Source: Carnobacterium sp. 17-4
GTDB taxonomy: Bacteria; Bacillota; Bacilli; Lactobacillales; Carnobacteriaceae
DNA: 64,000 bases
Direction: 5' to 3'
Assembly (NCBI RefSeq): GCF_000195575.1
Contig: NC_015391.1
Span: 222,501 to 286,500 of the forward strand
Positions 1 through 11,013 of this stretch are shown here, in pieces. The position numbers and the translations under genes were made by a program. Position 1 is the stretch's first letter. Each line of letters opens with the position of its first letter. Below the pieces are notes generated by a model. It had not been told where the DNA came from, did not search any database, and saw only the letters and a program-made list of their open reading frames with translations.

Positions 1-2565
<2,565 letters not shown>

Positions 2566-2654
2566 GCAATACCCGGTGTACAAAGGTAAGCAAACGAATT
2601 ACACTTTAAACTTTATCCAGTTTTGAGAGTCCAACGGACTTTTGATTGAAATTG

Positions 2655-2771
2655 TGTGGTGATGATGGCAAGAAGGTCACACCTGTTCCCATGCCGAACA
2701 CAGAAGTTAAGCTTCTTAGCGCCGATGGTAGTGAAGGGTTTCCCTTTGTGAGAGTAGGACGTTGCCACGCA
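2655..2771 (+). rRNA. rrf: 5S ribosomal RNA
   Basis: About 117 bases with the conserved CCATGCCGAACACAGAAG core and the closing stem TGTGGT... with GCCACGCA. It lies between 23S rRNA and the tRNA cluster, as is usual for an rRNA operon of this group. The exact ends are estimated by comparison with known 5S sequences. Confidence 0.95.
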
Positions 2772-2797
2772 AATTCAATTATTTTTTTTTATCCCAT

Positions 2798-2873
2798 GGA
2801 GGTTTAGCTCAGCTGGGAGAGCATCTGCCTTACAAGCAGAGGGTCGGCGGTTCGATCCCGTCAACCTCCACCA
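2798..2873 (+). tRNA. tRNA-Val (anticodon TAC)
   Basis: 76-base cloverleaf: acceptor GGAGGTT pairs with AACCTCC, anticodon loop CTTACAA, TTCGATCC T-loop. The 3' CCA is encoded. Confidence 0.97.
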
Positions 2874-2874
2874 T

Positions 2875-2947
2875 GAGTCATTAGCTCAGTTGGTAGAGCA
2901 TCTGACTTTTAATCAGAGGGTCGCAGGTTCGAATCCTGCATGACTCA
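2875..2947 (+). tRNA. tRNA-Lys (anticodon TTT)
   Basis: 73-base cloverleaf with acceptor GAGTCAT/ATGACTC and anticodon loop CTTTTAA. CCA is not encoded. It begins one base after the Val tRNA. Confidence 0.96.
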
Positions 2948-2988
2948 TAACTAATCATTCAAACAGGGTTAGTTATGCCAGACTTATT

Positions 2989-3073
2989 GCGGGTGTGGCG
3001 GAATTGGCAGACGCACTAGATTTAGGATCTAGCGTCGCGAGACGTGGGGGTTCAAGTCCCTTCACCCGCACCA
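2989..3073 (+). tRNA. tRNA-Leu (anticodon TAG)
   Basis: 85-base class II tRNA with a long variable arm. Anticodon loop TTTAGGA, acceptor GCGGGTG/CACCCGC, encoded CCA. Confidence 0.96.
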
Positions 3074-3108
3074 TTTTTTAGTTGAATGATTAGTGAAGTA
3101 CCACTTTA

Positions 3109-3181
3109 GCCGGCTTAGCTCAGTTGGTAGAGCATCTGATTTGTAATCAGAGGGTCGAGGGTTCAACTCCTTTAGCCGGCA
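3109..3181 (+). tRNA. tRNA-Thr (anticodon TGT)
   Basis: 73-base cloverleaf, acceptor GCCGGCT/AGCCGGC, anticodon loop TTTGTAA, no encoded CCA. Confidence 0.96.
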
Positions 3182-3188
3182 TTTTTTT

Positions 3189-3260
3189 GCGAAAGTAGTT
3201 CAGTGGTAGAACATCACCTTGCCAAGGTGGGGGTCGCGGGTTCGAATCCCGTCTTTCGCT
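3189..3260 (+). tRNA. tRNA-Gly (anticodon GCC)
   Basis: 72-base cloverleaf, acceptor GCGAAAG/CTTTCGC, anticodon loop TTGCCAA, discriminator T, no encoded CCA. Confidence 0.96.
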
Positions 3261-3310
3261 TACTAGTTCAACTAGTGAGGTCATTCGCAAGAATAAACAG
3301 CTGTTCTAAT

Positions 3311-3399
3311 GCCGGGGTGGCGGAACAGGTAGACGCACAGGACTTAAAATCCTGCGGTGAGTGATCACCGTGCCGGTTCGATTCCGGCCCTCGGCACCA
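3311..3399 (+). tRNA. tRNA-Leu (anticodon TAA)
   Basis: 89-base class II tRNA with a long variable arm, anticodon loop CTTAAAA, encoded CCA. This is the second leucine tRNA of the cluster. Confidence 0.96.
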
Positions 3400-3402
3400 T
3401 TT

Positions 3403-3476
3403 GCACCCATAGCTCAATTGGATAGAGTACTTGACTACGAATCAAGGGGTTAGAGGTTCAAGTCCTCTTGGGTGCA
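3403..3476 (+). tRNA. tRNA-Arg (anticodon ACG)
   Basis: 74-base cloverleaf, acceptor GCACCCA/TGGGTGC, anticodon loop CTACGAA. The first anticodon base A is the expected substrate of the deaminase TadA encoded at 8498-9022. Confidence 0.96.
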
Positions 3477-3506
3477 TTTCTTTTGAAAAAGAGAATAACT
3501 CAGTAA

Positions 3507-3580
3507 CGGGAAGTAGCTCAGCTTGGTAGAGCACTTGGTTTGGGACCAAGGGGTCGCAGGTTCGAATCCTGTCTTCCCGA
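3507..3580 (+). tRNA. tRNA-Pro (anticodon TGG)
   Basis: 74-base cloverleaf, acceptor CGGGAAG/CTTCCCG, anticodon loop TTTGGGA. It is the last tRNA before the operon terminator. Confidence 0.96.
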
Positions 3581-3590
3581 TAAATAATTT

Positions 3591-3634
3591 AAAAAGATAA
3601 TTTCTCTTGTTTTAGAGGAATTATCTTTTTTTGT
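3591..3634 (+). terminator. Terminator of the rRNA/tRNA operon
   Basis: Long stem AAAGATAATTTCTCT paired with AGAGGAATTATCTTT, followed by a run of T. It lies directly after tRNA-Pro. Confidence 0.9.
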
Positions 3635-3708
3635 TTATTAGCCAGGTGAGCATGATTGCACATAAAGGGAATTTACAAGCTGAATTAGAAGAAAGTGAGT
3701 AGAGATGC

Positions 3709-3757
3709 TTTTCAAATCTTCTTATTTCTCGTATAATGAAAGTCAGTATTAGTCAAG
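3709..3757 (+). promoter_or_regulatory. Probable ctsR promoter with degenerate CtsR box
   Basis: A perfect -10 TATAAT lies at 3732-3737 with a weak -35 (TTTTCA, 3709-3714, 17-base spacing). Immediately downstream at 3741-3757 is AGTCAGTATTAGTCAAG: two heptamers resembling the CtsR half-site (A/G)GTCAAA, separated by the expected 3 bases (5/7 and 6/7 matches). Autoregulation of ctsR by such boxes is established in Bacillus and relatives. That this degenerate copy works is inference. Confidence 0.55.
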
Positions 3758-3956
3758 AATGCTCCAGGGGTTAACTGGAGGCATCCTCCACTATTAATTT
3801 AATTTGCTTTTAGCAATTTTAAAGGTAAGCTAAATAATACGTCTAGTGTTAGGACTAAAAGAAAAGGAGTGTTACTAAAAAAACACCATTGCAATGTAGA
3901 GCAATTAGAGATAAAATCTTTACCATACATTAAAATGTTTTAGTAACAAGTACCCC
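3758..3956 (+). other. Structured 5' leader of ctsR-clpC
   Basis: About 200 bases without a gene between the promoter and ctsR. A small hairpin CTCCAG/CTGGAG is at 3762-3780. An 11-base inverted repeat, TGTTACTAAAA (3870-3880) with TTTTAGTAACA (3938-3948), encloses a smaller ATTGC/GCAAT hairpin and ends 8 bases before the ctsR start. No Shine-Dalgarno sequence precedes that start. AAAGGAG at 3863-3869 lies on the upstream side of the repeat. Earlier, at 3652-3702, is a 16-codon ORF that I do not consider a gene. Confidence 0.5.
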
Positions 3957-4418
3957 ATGCACAATCAAAACATGTCGGATATCATTGAAGCTTATTTAAA
4001 AAAAGTTTTAGGTCAAGATGAACAAGTCGAAATTAGGCGTAGTGAAATGGCAGATCGATTTAATTGTGTTCCTTCTCAAATAAATTATGTGATAAATACT
4101 CGCTTTACTGTACAACAAGGCTATTTGGTTGAAAGTAAACGTGGTGGTGGCGGGTATATACGAATCATTAAAGTGAAGTTGTTAGCTGAAGCTGAAATGC
4201 TGGATATGATGATTGATATTATTGGGAAAAAGATTTCTCAAAAGAATGCTTATTCTATTATAGAGAGATTATTTGAATCTGAGATGTTGACTAAACGAGA
4301 GGCAAACATCATGTTAGCAGTAATGGAAAAGTCACTCCTAAATTCTAGCGGAGCAGATGAAAATGAATTAAGAGCTAAATTACTAATAGCTTTTTTAAAC
4401 AATTTAAAATATGAGTAA
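3957..4418 (+). CDS. ctsR: Transcriptional repressor CtsR
   Basis: Class III heat-shock repressor, 153 aa, the usual length for this family. It binds direct heptamer repeats in clp promoters and is released from DNA on heat stress. The N-terminal winged helix is clear: SDIIEAYLK, then FNCVPSQINYVINTRF and the glycine-rich wing ESKRGGGGYIRI at about residues 60-71. The C-terminal half is the dimerisation four-helix region. The start ATG matches family N-termini (M-x-x-Q-N-x-S-D), but no Shine-Dalgarno sequence precedes it, which is unusual here. clpC follows after 24 bases, and mcsA and mcsB, which sit between them in Bacillus, are absent as in other Lactobacillales. Confidence 0.95.
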   Translation: MHNQNMSDIIEAYLKKVLGQDEQVEIRRSEMADRFNCVPSQINYVINTRFTVQQGYLVESKRGGGGYIRIIKVKLLAEAEMLDMMIDIIGKKISQKNAYSIIERLFESEMLTKREANIMLAVMEKSLLNSSGADENELRAKLLIAFLNNLKYE

Positions 4419-4442
4419 AGTATAAAAACGGAGGCGAAATGA

Positions 4443-6935
4443 ATGGATGAATTATTTTCTGAAAAAGCAAGAATGGTTTTGATCATGGCGCAAGAAGAAG
4501 CAAAAGGATTTCGTCATCATTCTGTAGGAACTGAGCACATTCTTTTAGGGTTAATTATGGAACAAGATGGTATTGCAGGAAAAACGTTAAGACAATTTTC
4601 TGTTACTGAAATGGATATTCGTGAAGAAATTGAACACTTTACGGGTTATGGAACAATGAAGTACCTTTCTAAAAATGCGATTCTTCCTTATTCACCAAGA
4701 GCCAAACAAGCCATTACGTTTGCAACAGATGAAGCAAGACGCATGGGATCAGCGCTTGTTGGTACAGAACATTTATTGCTAGGATTATTGCGTGAAGAAG
4801 ATATTTTATCTTCTAAAATTTTAAACAACTTAGACATTAATTTAAATAAAGCTCGTCAAATCGTATTGAAAAAAATCGGTTTGAGCGATGTAACGAATGG
4901 TAAAGGAAGAAAAGCTAAGCCAGCTGCTAAACAAGTTGCCGGTACACCTACTTTGGACTCACTAGCTCGTGATCTAACAGCTGTCGCAAGAGAAGGAAAG
5001 CTAGATCCAGTTGTTGGTCGTCACAAAGAAATCCAACGTATTATTCAAGTTTTAAGTCGCCGAACAAAAAATAACCCTGTTTTGGTTGGGGAACCTGGTG
5101 TCGGTAAAACAGCCATTGCAGAAGGTTTAGCACAAAAAATTATTGATGGAGAAGTTCCAGCTGCATTAGCCAATAAACGATTAATGATGCTAGATATGGG
5201 TTCATTGGTAGCTGGTACAAAATATCGTGGTGAGTTTGAAGAACGAATGAAAAAAGTGATTGATGAGATTTATCAAGATGGCGAAGTGGTTTTATTTATA
5301 GATGAATTGCATACTTTAATTGGTGCTGGTGGAGCAGAAGGTGCAATTGATGCATCGAATATTTTGAAGCCTGCATTAGCGCGTGGCGAGTTGCAAACGA
5401 TTGGAGCAACAACTTTAGATGAATACCAAAAGTATATTGAAAAGGATGCAGCTTTAGAAAGACGATTTGCACCCATTCATGTGGATGCTCCTTCAGAAGA
5501 AGAAGCTGAAGAGATATTGTTAGGATTACGTTCTCGTTATGAAGAGCATCATGGTGTTGAAATTACAGATGAGGCAGTACATGCTGCGGTTAAGTACTCA
5601 TCACGTTATATTATGTCAAGACAGTTACCAGATAAAGCCATTGATTTGATAGATGAATCAGCTTCTAAAGTAAGATTAGATGTTTCGAGTAAACCTTCGC
5701 CAGTTGCAGCTGCGGTTACAGATTTAGAAGGTTTAATACAAGAAAAAGAAGAAGCTATTCAATTGCAAGATTTTGAAAAAGCAGCGAAAATTCGTTCAAA
5801 AGAAATGAAGCAACGCAAAAAGATCGAAAGTTTAATTCAAAAACAAGAAGGAAAAGCTGCTTCAAATTCCTTACAAGTAACGGAAAGAGATATTGCGGAA
5901 GTTGTTGCTTTATGGACAGGTATTCCAATTCAACAAATGGAACAAAAAGAATCAGACCGTTTAATGAATTTAGAAAAAGTATTGCATAAACGTGTAATTG
6001 GACAAGAGAAAGCTGTGGGTTCAGTCTCTAGGGCGATTAGACGATCTAGAAGTGGATTGAAAGATCCAAACCGTCCTATCGGGTCATTTATGTTCTTGGG
6101 GCCTACTGGTGTAGGTAAAACAGAATTAGCTAAGGCACTTGCGGAAGCTATGTTTGGTAATGAAGAAGCTCTAGTTCGAGTAGATATGTCTGAGTTTATG
6201 GAAAAATATAGTACAAGTCGTTTAATTGGTTCACCTCCCGGATATGTTGGTTATGATGAAGGTGGTCAATTAACTGAAAAAATTCGTCAAAAACCCTATT
6301 CAGTTATTCTATTTGATGAAGTCGAAAAAGCTCATCCAGATGTATTTAATATTTTATTACAGGTCTTGGATGATGGTCATTTAACAGATGCTAAAGGACG
6401 AAAAGTTGATTTCAAAAACACAGTAATGATTATGACATCTAACTTAGGCGCAACAGCATTAAGAGATGAAAAAGCTGTTGGATTTGGTACAGCAAACAAT
6501 AAAAAAGATCATTCAGCAATGGAAAAACGAATCATGGAAGAATTGAAGAAAACGTTCAAACCTGAGTTTATCAATAGGATTGATGATTCGATTGTTTTCC
6601 ATTCTCTGGAAAAAGAAGAGTTAACTCAAATCGTTAAATTAATGGCACACACCATTATTAAACGATTAAAAGATATGGATATTGAAGTTAAAATCACTCA
6701 AGCGGCTATAGATGTGATTGCTAAAGCTGGTTATGATCCTGAATATGGAGCACGCCCAATTCGTCGTGCACTTCAGAAAGAAGTGGAAGATCGATTGAGT
6801 GAAGAGTTATTGAGTGGCCGAGTTAAAATCGGTGATCAGATCACCATTGGTGCTTCAAAAGGAACTATTCGGATTACAGTAAAAGATCTTAAAAAGGTAA
6901 ATGAAAAATCGTTAGCTACAAGTGAGAATGTATAA
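4443..6935 (+). CDS. clpC: ATP-dependent Clp protease ATP-binding subunit ClpC
   Basis: HSP100 unfoldase of 830 aa that feeds substrates to ClpP in the cytoplasm. Domains in order: double Clp-N repeat (about 1-145), first AAA+ module with Walker A GEPGVGKT near residue 216, the UVR/middle region (about 420-490), second AAA+ module with GPTGVGKT near residue 553, and the C-terminal D2-small domain. GGAGG at 4430-4434 is 8 bases before this ATG and rules out an out-of-frame ATG four bases earlier. It forms an operon with ctsR. In Bacillus ClpC needs the adaptor MecA or McsB. McsB is not present in this locus. Confidence 0.97.
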   Translation: MDELFSEKARMVLIMAQEEAKGFRHHSVGTEHILLGLIMEQDGIAGKTLRQFSVTEMDIREEIEHFTGYGTMKYLSKNAILPYSPRAKQAITFATDEARRMGSALVGTEHLLLGLLREEDILSSKILNNLDINLNKARQIVLKKIGLSDVTNGKGRKAKPAAKQVAGTPTLDSLARDLTAVAREGKLDPVVGRHKEIQRIIQVLSRRTKNNPVLVGEPGVGKTAIAEGLAQKIIDGEVPAALANKRLMMLDMGSLVAGTKYRGEFEERMKKVIDEIYQDGEVVLFIDELHTLIGAGGAEGAIDASNILKPALARGELQTIGATTLDEYQKYIEKDAALERRFAPIHVDAPSEEEAEEILLGLRSRYEEHHGVEITDEAVHAAVKYSSRYIMSRQLPDKAIDLIDESASKVRLDVSSKPSPVAAAVTDLEGLIQEKEEAIQLQDFEKAAKIRSKEMKQRKKIESLIQKQEGKAASNSLQVTERDIAEVVALWTGIPIQQMEQKESDRLMNLEKVLHKRVIGQEKAVGSVSRAIRRSRSGLKDPNRPIGSFMFLGPTGVGKTELAKALAEAMFGNEEALVRVDMSEFMEKYSTSRLIGSPPGYVGYDEGGQLTEKIRQKPYSVILFDEVEKAHPDVFNILLQVLDDGHLTDAKGRKVDFKNTVMIMTSNLGATALRDEKAVGFGTANNKKDHSAMEKRIMEELKKTFKPEFINRIDDSIVFHSLEKEELTQIVKLMAHTIIKRLKDMDIEVKITQAAIDVIAKAGYDPEYGARPIRRALQKEVEDRLSEELLSGRVKIGDQITIGASKGTIRITVKDLKKVNEKSLATSENV

Positions 6936-6957
6936 TTCGATTGTTAACAGGAAAAAT

Positions 6958-6999
6958 AAAACATCTACTATCTTTTAAAGATAGTAGATGTTTTTATTC
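6958..6999 (+). terminator. Terminator of ctsR-clpC
   Basis: Stem ACATCTACTATCTTT with AAAGATAGTAGATGT and a T-run, 22 bases after the clpC stop. Confidence 0.9.
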
Positions 7000-7061
7000 G
7001 TGTTTTGATTTTCTTTCTGCTATTATAAAATAAAGAAACGACGAAAGGAAAGTGGCTATTC

Positions 7062-7445
7062 ATGAAAAATTCAACTAAAGCTTTATTAATAGGAGTTGGA
7101 ACAGTATTTGCGATGGGAGCAATTGTTGTTTCGTCTTCAAACATGGCAATGGAAAAAATCGAGTCTAAAATCAATCGTAAAAGAGCAAGATACTTTGTAA
7201 AAGAAAAATTAAAAGGAAACGAAAAAGCAATGACTGTTGTAGATGACTTATCAGATGTGGAAGTAGCGAACTTATTGAGTGTCGTAGACAAAGTTTCAGA
7301 TTTAAGAGGTAGTGTAAGCTCTTATGGAGACCATTTCAAAGATACAACAAGTGATTTTAGAGATGCTTTCATGGAAAAAAAACATGATTTGAAACATGAA
7401 CTTAAACATCATAAAAAAGATTTAAAACATAAATTAAAAAAATAA
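7062..7445 (+). CDS. Small membrane-anchored protein with Lys/His-rich tail
   Basis: 127 aa of unknown function. Residues 6-25 form one hydrophobic segment (ALLIGVGTVFAMGAIVVSS) that could be a signal anchor. Then comes a basic, charged region (about 30-80) of helical character. The last 20 residues are almost only lysine, histidine, leucine and aspartate with a K-H-x-L repeat (LKHELKHHKKDLKHKLKK). A ribosome site (GAAAGGAAAG) precedes the start. The gene stands alone between two terminators. The layout resembles small YtxH-like stress proteins of Firmicutes, but I cannot assign it to a family. Confidence 0.8.
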   Translation: MKNSTKALLIGVGTVFAMGAIVVSSSNMAMEKIESKINRKRARYFVKEKLKGNEKAMTVVDDLSDVEVANLLSVVDKVSDLRGSVSSYGDHFKDTTSDFRDAFMEKKHDLKHELKHHKKDLKHKLKK

Positions 7446-7462
7446 AGTAGTTGTCATTCATG

Positions 7463-7511
7463 AAAAAATACTCTTGCGTTAAGTTATTACTTAACGCAAG
7501 AGTATTTTTTT
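7463..7511. terminator. Bidirectional terminator
   Basis: Perfect stem of about 20 bp (AAAAAATACTCTTGCGTTAAG and its complement), loop TTATTA, T-runs on both strands. It serves the small plus-strand gene at 7062 and the minus-strand regulator ending at 7510. Confidence 0.93.
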
Positions 7512-8373
7512 AGATTGTTAATAAGTAACAAAGAAGTAAATCATTTCTATTTTTTAATGAAAGACCTGATTCTTCATAGAAGCGATCTAGCCGATACTGC
7601 AAAGTGTTTCGATGGATAAAAAGATATTTTGCGGCCAAACTGATATTTCCTTGATTTAACCATATTGCTGTAATCAATTCTTTAGTTTCGGGATGTGAAG
7701 CCAAGTCTTTTTTTAAGTGCTGGATAATGGGACTTTTTGAGAGAGCATCTGAAGCATAATAACTAAGTGCGACATCAGGTAATGAAAAGACTTGTTTATT
7801 TCCTTTCAGCTGATTAAAAAAGATAGCTTGTTCTTCTTTAAAAAAACGTTTGAATTCTAGAGAAATGGACCAATGTTGACCGATATAGCCACTAGTTTTA
7901 GTAGAAAAATCATCGTCTAAGGTTTGTAAGATTCCAATTGTTTCGTCTTGGGTGATCGAATAATCTGAATAACGGTGGATCAATAGCCCATAGTGGTCAT
8001 TGATAAAGAAAGCCTCTTGTACATCTTTAAAGAAACTTTTAAAAGAACTTAGCCATAGTTTCTTATCAAATTGTGTATCTTTTTTATTAATATCAAATTG
8101 AATAATTCGATAAACTCCAGTTTCAACAGGCAAGTGTGGCTGACCCTCTAATAAAAAGTCAGACCATTTTGATTGCGGATTACCTGTGTTTTGAGTAGAA
8201 GCAGTTTTGTTAAATACAAGATAAAGTAATTTTATTTCTGAAGAGGTCAATTGTTTTTTATCAAAGTGGATCCATTTGTTGTTGTAAGGAAACGTTAAAT
8301 AATTCTGATCATTTTTTGTGTCATCGGTTAAAAAAGCAGATGGGTAAATAGATTTAAACTGATTAAAATTCAT
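7510..8373 (-). CDS. PucR-type helix-turn-helix regulator
   Basis: 287 aa. The C-terminal 45 residues carry the PucR/CdaR-type helix-turn-helix signature (NISLAAKYLFIHRNTLQYRLDRF with LLLCYLL after it). The preceding part is an unassigned sensor region, shorter than the GAF or CdaR sensor of typical members. AAAGGAG is placed correctly before the ATG at 8373. The gene is monocistronic and divergent from tadA, 124 bases away. Its target and inducer cannot be deduced from the surroundings. Members of this family control uptake or catabolic genes, so a distant target is possible. Confidence 0.75.
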   Translation of the reverse strand: MNFNQFKSIYPSAFLTDDTKNDQNYLTFPYNNKWIHFDKKQLTSSEIKLLYLVFNKTASTQNTGNPQSKWSDFLLEGQPHLPVETGVYRIIQFDINKKDTQFDKKLWLSSFKSFFKDVQEAFFINDHYGLLIHRYSDYSITQDETIGILQTLDDDFSTKTSGYIGQHWSISLEFKRFFKEEQAIFFNQLKGNKQVFSLPDVALSYYASDALSKSPIIQHLKKDLASHPETKELITAIWLNQGNISLAAKYLFIHRNTLQYRLDRFYEESGLSLKNRNDLLLCYLLTI

Positions 8374-8497
8374 AAAAGCACTCCTTTAAATGAAAACCAT
8401 TACATTATAGTCTATAATGCTATTCTATCATTTTTTTATAAGTTTGTAGATAAATTATGCTATGATAAAGAAAAAGAACAGGTGAAGGAATGGGAAG

Positions 8498-9022
8498 ATG
8501 TTAACAACAGAAGATAAAACGTATTTTATGCAAGAAGCGATTAAGGAAGCTCATAAAGCCGAAGAAAAATTAGAAGTTCCCATTGGTGCAATCGTTGTAT
8601 TAAATGGAAAAATTATTGGTCGTGGACACAATAGAAGAGAAGAATCGAATGATGCAACGACACATGCTGAAATGTTAGCTATTCAAGAAGCCAACCGGTA
8701 TTTAGGGAATTGGCGATTAGAAGAAGCTCAGTTATTTGTGACATTGGAACCTTGTCCTATGTGTAGTGGCGCGATGATTTTGTCTCGTGTAAAAGAGCTT
8801 TATTATGGAGCTAGTGATCCTAAAGGCGGGACAGCAGGCACATTGATGAATTTATTGACTGATGAACGGTTTAATCATCAAGTTCAAATTGAATCAAGTC
8901 TTTTAGAACAAGAATGTGGCGAATTGCTAAGCACCTTTTTCCGAGAATTAAGAAAGCGTAAAAAAGAAGAAAAGTTACAAAGAAAAGCTAAACAACTCAA
9001 ACAAGACGACAACCAAGTATAA
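8498..9022 (+). CDS. tadA: tRNA(Arg) adenosine-34 deaminase TadA
   Basis: 174 aa zinc deaminase converting A34 of tRNA-Arg(ACG) to inosine, which lets one tRNA read three CGN codons. The active site is complete: H56-A-E58 and the PCPMC motif at 85-89 (zinc ligands H56, C86, C89; proton shuttle E58). The matching substrate tRNA lies at 3403-3476. The C-terminal tail is highly basic (RELRKRKKEEKLQRKAK), as common in this family. Single gene ending in its own terminator. Confidence 0.95.
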   Translation: MLTTEDKTYFMQEAIKEAHKAEEKLEVPIGAIVVLNGKIIGRGHNRREESNDATTHAEMLAIQEANRYLGNWRLEEAQLFVTLEPCPMCSGAMILSRVKELYYGASDPKGGTAGTLMNLLTDERFNHQVQIESSLLEQECGELLSTFFRELRKRKKEEKLQRKAKQLKQDDNQV

Positions 9023-9046
9023 TACAAGGTTGCCGTCTATTTTTTG
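9005..9046 (+). terminator. Terminator overlapping the tadA stop
   Basis: GACGACAACC pairs with GGTTGCCGTC (one mismatch) and is followed by TATTTTTTG. The tadA stop codon lies in the loop. Confidence 0.8.
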
Positions 9047-9060
9047 TTAAATTAGTTACA

Positions 9061-9873
9061 TTATTGCTGCATCATATCTTGATCTTTTGTAATTACAGCT
9101 TGAGTCGCTTTAGTGATAGAAGATATAAACCCGGTATCTTCTAAGGTTAGAATCCCTTCGACGGTTGTTCCACCGGGAGAAGAGACTTGGTCAATCAAAT
9201 TCCATGGTGTTTCTTTACTGTCTAGTACTAATTTTCCACTTCCGAGAACAGCTTGAGCAGCAATTTTGGTTGCTACGTCTTTTGGCATCCCGTTTTTCAC
9301 AGCGGCCCGTGCTAATGAATCGATAAACAAAAAGACAAATGCAGGTGAACTCCCAGCAATCGCTGTGAAGGTACTAAAGTCTTTTTCAGGTAATGCAATC
9401 GTTTCGCCAATTGCTTTAAACATATTTAAAACGAATGATAACTGTTCCGGAGTAGTATAGTCATTTCCGCAAAGGGCGGTCATCCCTTCTCCAACTTGTG
9501 AGTTTAGATTTGGCATTGCTCGTATGATAGGTGTTTGATTGCCTTCACTCAATAGTTCGGATAGCTTTTGAAGTGTTGTTCCAGCAGCAATAGAAACCAC
9601 TACTGGTTGATGAACAGCAATTTCTTCTTCTATATCTGCTAAAATAGTTGGAAAAACATTTGGTTTAGCTGCAAGTACTAATACGTCAACTTTGGATACT
9701 AATTCTTTATTCGATGAACAAGCTTGAGTTCCGGTTTCTCCAGTAAACTGTGCCAGTTTTTCTGGAGTTGTATTGTGTACATAAATATCTTGATTCGAGG
9801 TATGTCCATTTTGTATCATTCCTTTAATAATGGCACCAGCCATATTTCCAATACCAATGAATCCTACTTTCAT
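9061..9873 (-). CDS. proC: Pyrroline-5-carboxylate reductase ProC
   Basis: 270 aa, standard length. Last step of proline synthesis: NAD(P)H reduction of pyrroline-5-carboxylate. The N-terminal Rossmann fold begins GFIGIGNMAGAI at residues 4-15. The C-terminal dimerisation domain holds the family signature SPGGTTVEGI with the preceding helices. AGGAGT precedes the ATG. The other two proline genes, proB and proA, lie 31 kb away at 40640-42724, so the pathway is split over two loci but complete inside this window. Confidence 0.95.
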   Translation of the reverse strand: MKVGFIGIGNMAGAIIKGMIQNGHTSNQDIYVHNTTPEKLAQFTGETGTQACSSNKELVSKVDVLVLAAKPNVFPTILADIEEEIAVHQPVVVSIAAGTTLQKLSELLSEGNQTPIIRAMPNLNSQVGEGMTALCGNDYTTPEQLSFVLNMFKAIGETIALPEKDFSTFTAIAGSSPAFVFLFIDSLARAAVKNGMPKDVATKIAAQAVLGSGKLVLDSKETPWNLIDQVSSPGGTTVEGILTLEDTGFISSITKATQAVITKDQDMMQQ

Positions 9874-10027
9874 AAGTCAACACTCCTACATTTTCATTTT
9901 CTTTATTTATTTTACCATAGATAGAGAAATAGTTTTATTTATCCCTTACAATAGCTAGGTAGAAGTGTATAAGCTTTTAGTAGTATGATAGTATACAGGT
10001 ATATAAGCAGAAGTAGGGGGTTAGCTG

Positions 10028-10996
10028 ATGTTTGACAAGATACGGAATCCAATTCTTTTTCAAGGAACGTTAACCAAAAAGAACTATTTTGAGGGCTGGT
10101 ACTATAAACAAGTTTCAATAGACGAAAAAACCAGTATCAGTTTTATTCCAGGAGTGAGTTTATTTAAAGGCGATGAGCATAGTTTTATCCAGTATATCTA
10201 TGTAGCGTTAAATGAACAAAATGAGCAGGTTACAAAAACAGGGTATATCCGGTACCGGTTAGATGAATTTAGTTATCAACATAAACCATTTTTAGTTCAA
10301 ATTGGAGATAATGTATTCACAGAATCGTTTATTTCGATTCAACTCAGGGATGAACAGCTAACTATTCAAGGGAAATTAATTTTAAATGCTTTTCAAGAAA
10401 TAAAAAAGACCGTGTTTTCCCCTTCTATTATGGGCGGGTTTGCGTATATTCCAAAAATGGAGTGTTACCATGGTGTGATTAGCATGAATCATACTTTAAA
10501 AGGCTTCTTGAATATAAATAATCAAAAAATTGATTTTACAATGGGAAAAGGCTACATTGAAAAAGACTGGGGTACTTCTTTTCCAAAGGAATACACATGG
10601 ATACAGTCAAATCATTTTAAAAATCCAAGTACTAGTATCTTTTTTTCAGTAGCACATATTCCCTTTCATGTGACAACCTTTAAAGGATTTATCTGTGCTC
10701 TAGTAGTAGATGATAAGGAGTACCGATTTGCAACATACAATAACAGTAAAATTACAATAGAGAATCAAAAGAGTGATACAGTAACTATTTTTCTTGAGAA
10801 TAAAGACGCTGAACTGACTATAAAAGGCACCATTACAACTGCTGGTGAATTGATTGCTCCAAAAGATGGCATTATGACCAAAGTGATAAAAGAAGGCTTA
10901 TCTGGCGAAGTTGAAATTTTTCTGAAAGATAAAAAAAGTCAGAGTGTATATCAAGATTTTAGTAAACTAGCTGGTATAGAAATAGTAGAACCTTAA
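10028..10996 (+). CDS. Tocopherol-cyclase-like domain protein
   Basis: 322 aa protein resembling the tocopherol cyclase-like family (Pfam Tocopherol_cycl), typified by the N-terminal NYFEGWYYKQV and the motifs MGGFAYIPKMECYHGV and KGYIEKDWGTSFP. Plant members close the chromanol ring. The bacterial ones found in many Firmicutes have no established reaction, and a bacterium of this kind does not make tocopherol, so the substrate is unknown. There is no signal peptide, so it is probably cytoplasmic. It is followed after 17 bases by ogt, probably in one transcript. Confidence 0.8.
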   Translation: MFDKIRNPILFQGTLTKKNYFEGWYYKQVSIDEKTSISFIPGVSLFKGDEHSFIQYIYVALNEQNEQVTKTGYIRYRLDEFSYQHKPFLVQIGDNVFTESFISIQLRDEQLTIQGKLILNAFQEIKKTVFSPSIMGGFAYIPKMECYHGVISMNHTLKGFLNINNQKIDFTMGKGYIEKDWGTSFPKEYTWIQSNHFKNPSTSIFFSVAHIPFHVTTFKGFICALVVDDKEYRFATYNNSKITIENQKSDTVTIFLENKDAELTIKGTITTAGELIAPKDGIMTKVIKEGLSGEVEIFLKDKKSQSVYQDFSKLAGIEIVEP

Positions 10997-11013
10997 ACGA
11001 AAGGGATGGAAAA

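Noticed and set aside
3652-3702. 16-codon ORF after the tRNA cluster with an AGGTGAG site
   Set aside because: Too short, no similarity recognised, no terminator or partner. It may be a gene remnant but nothing supports this.
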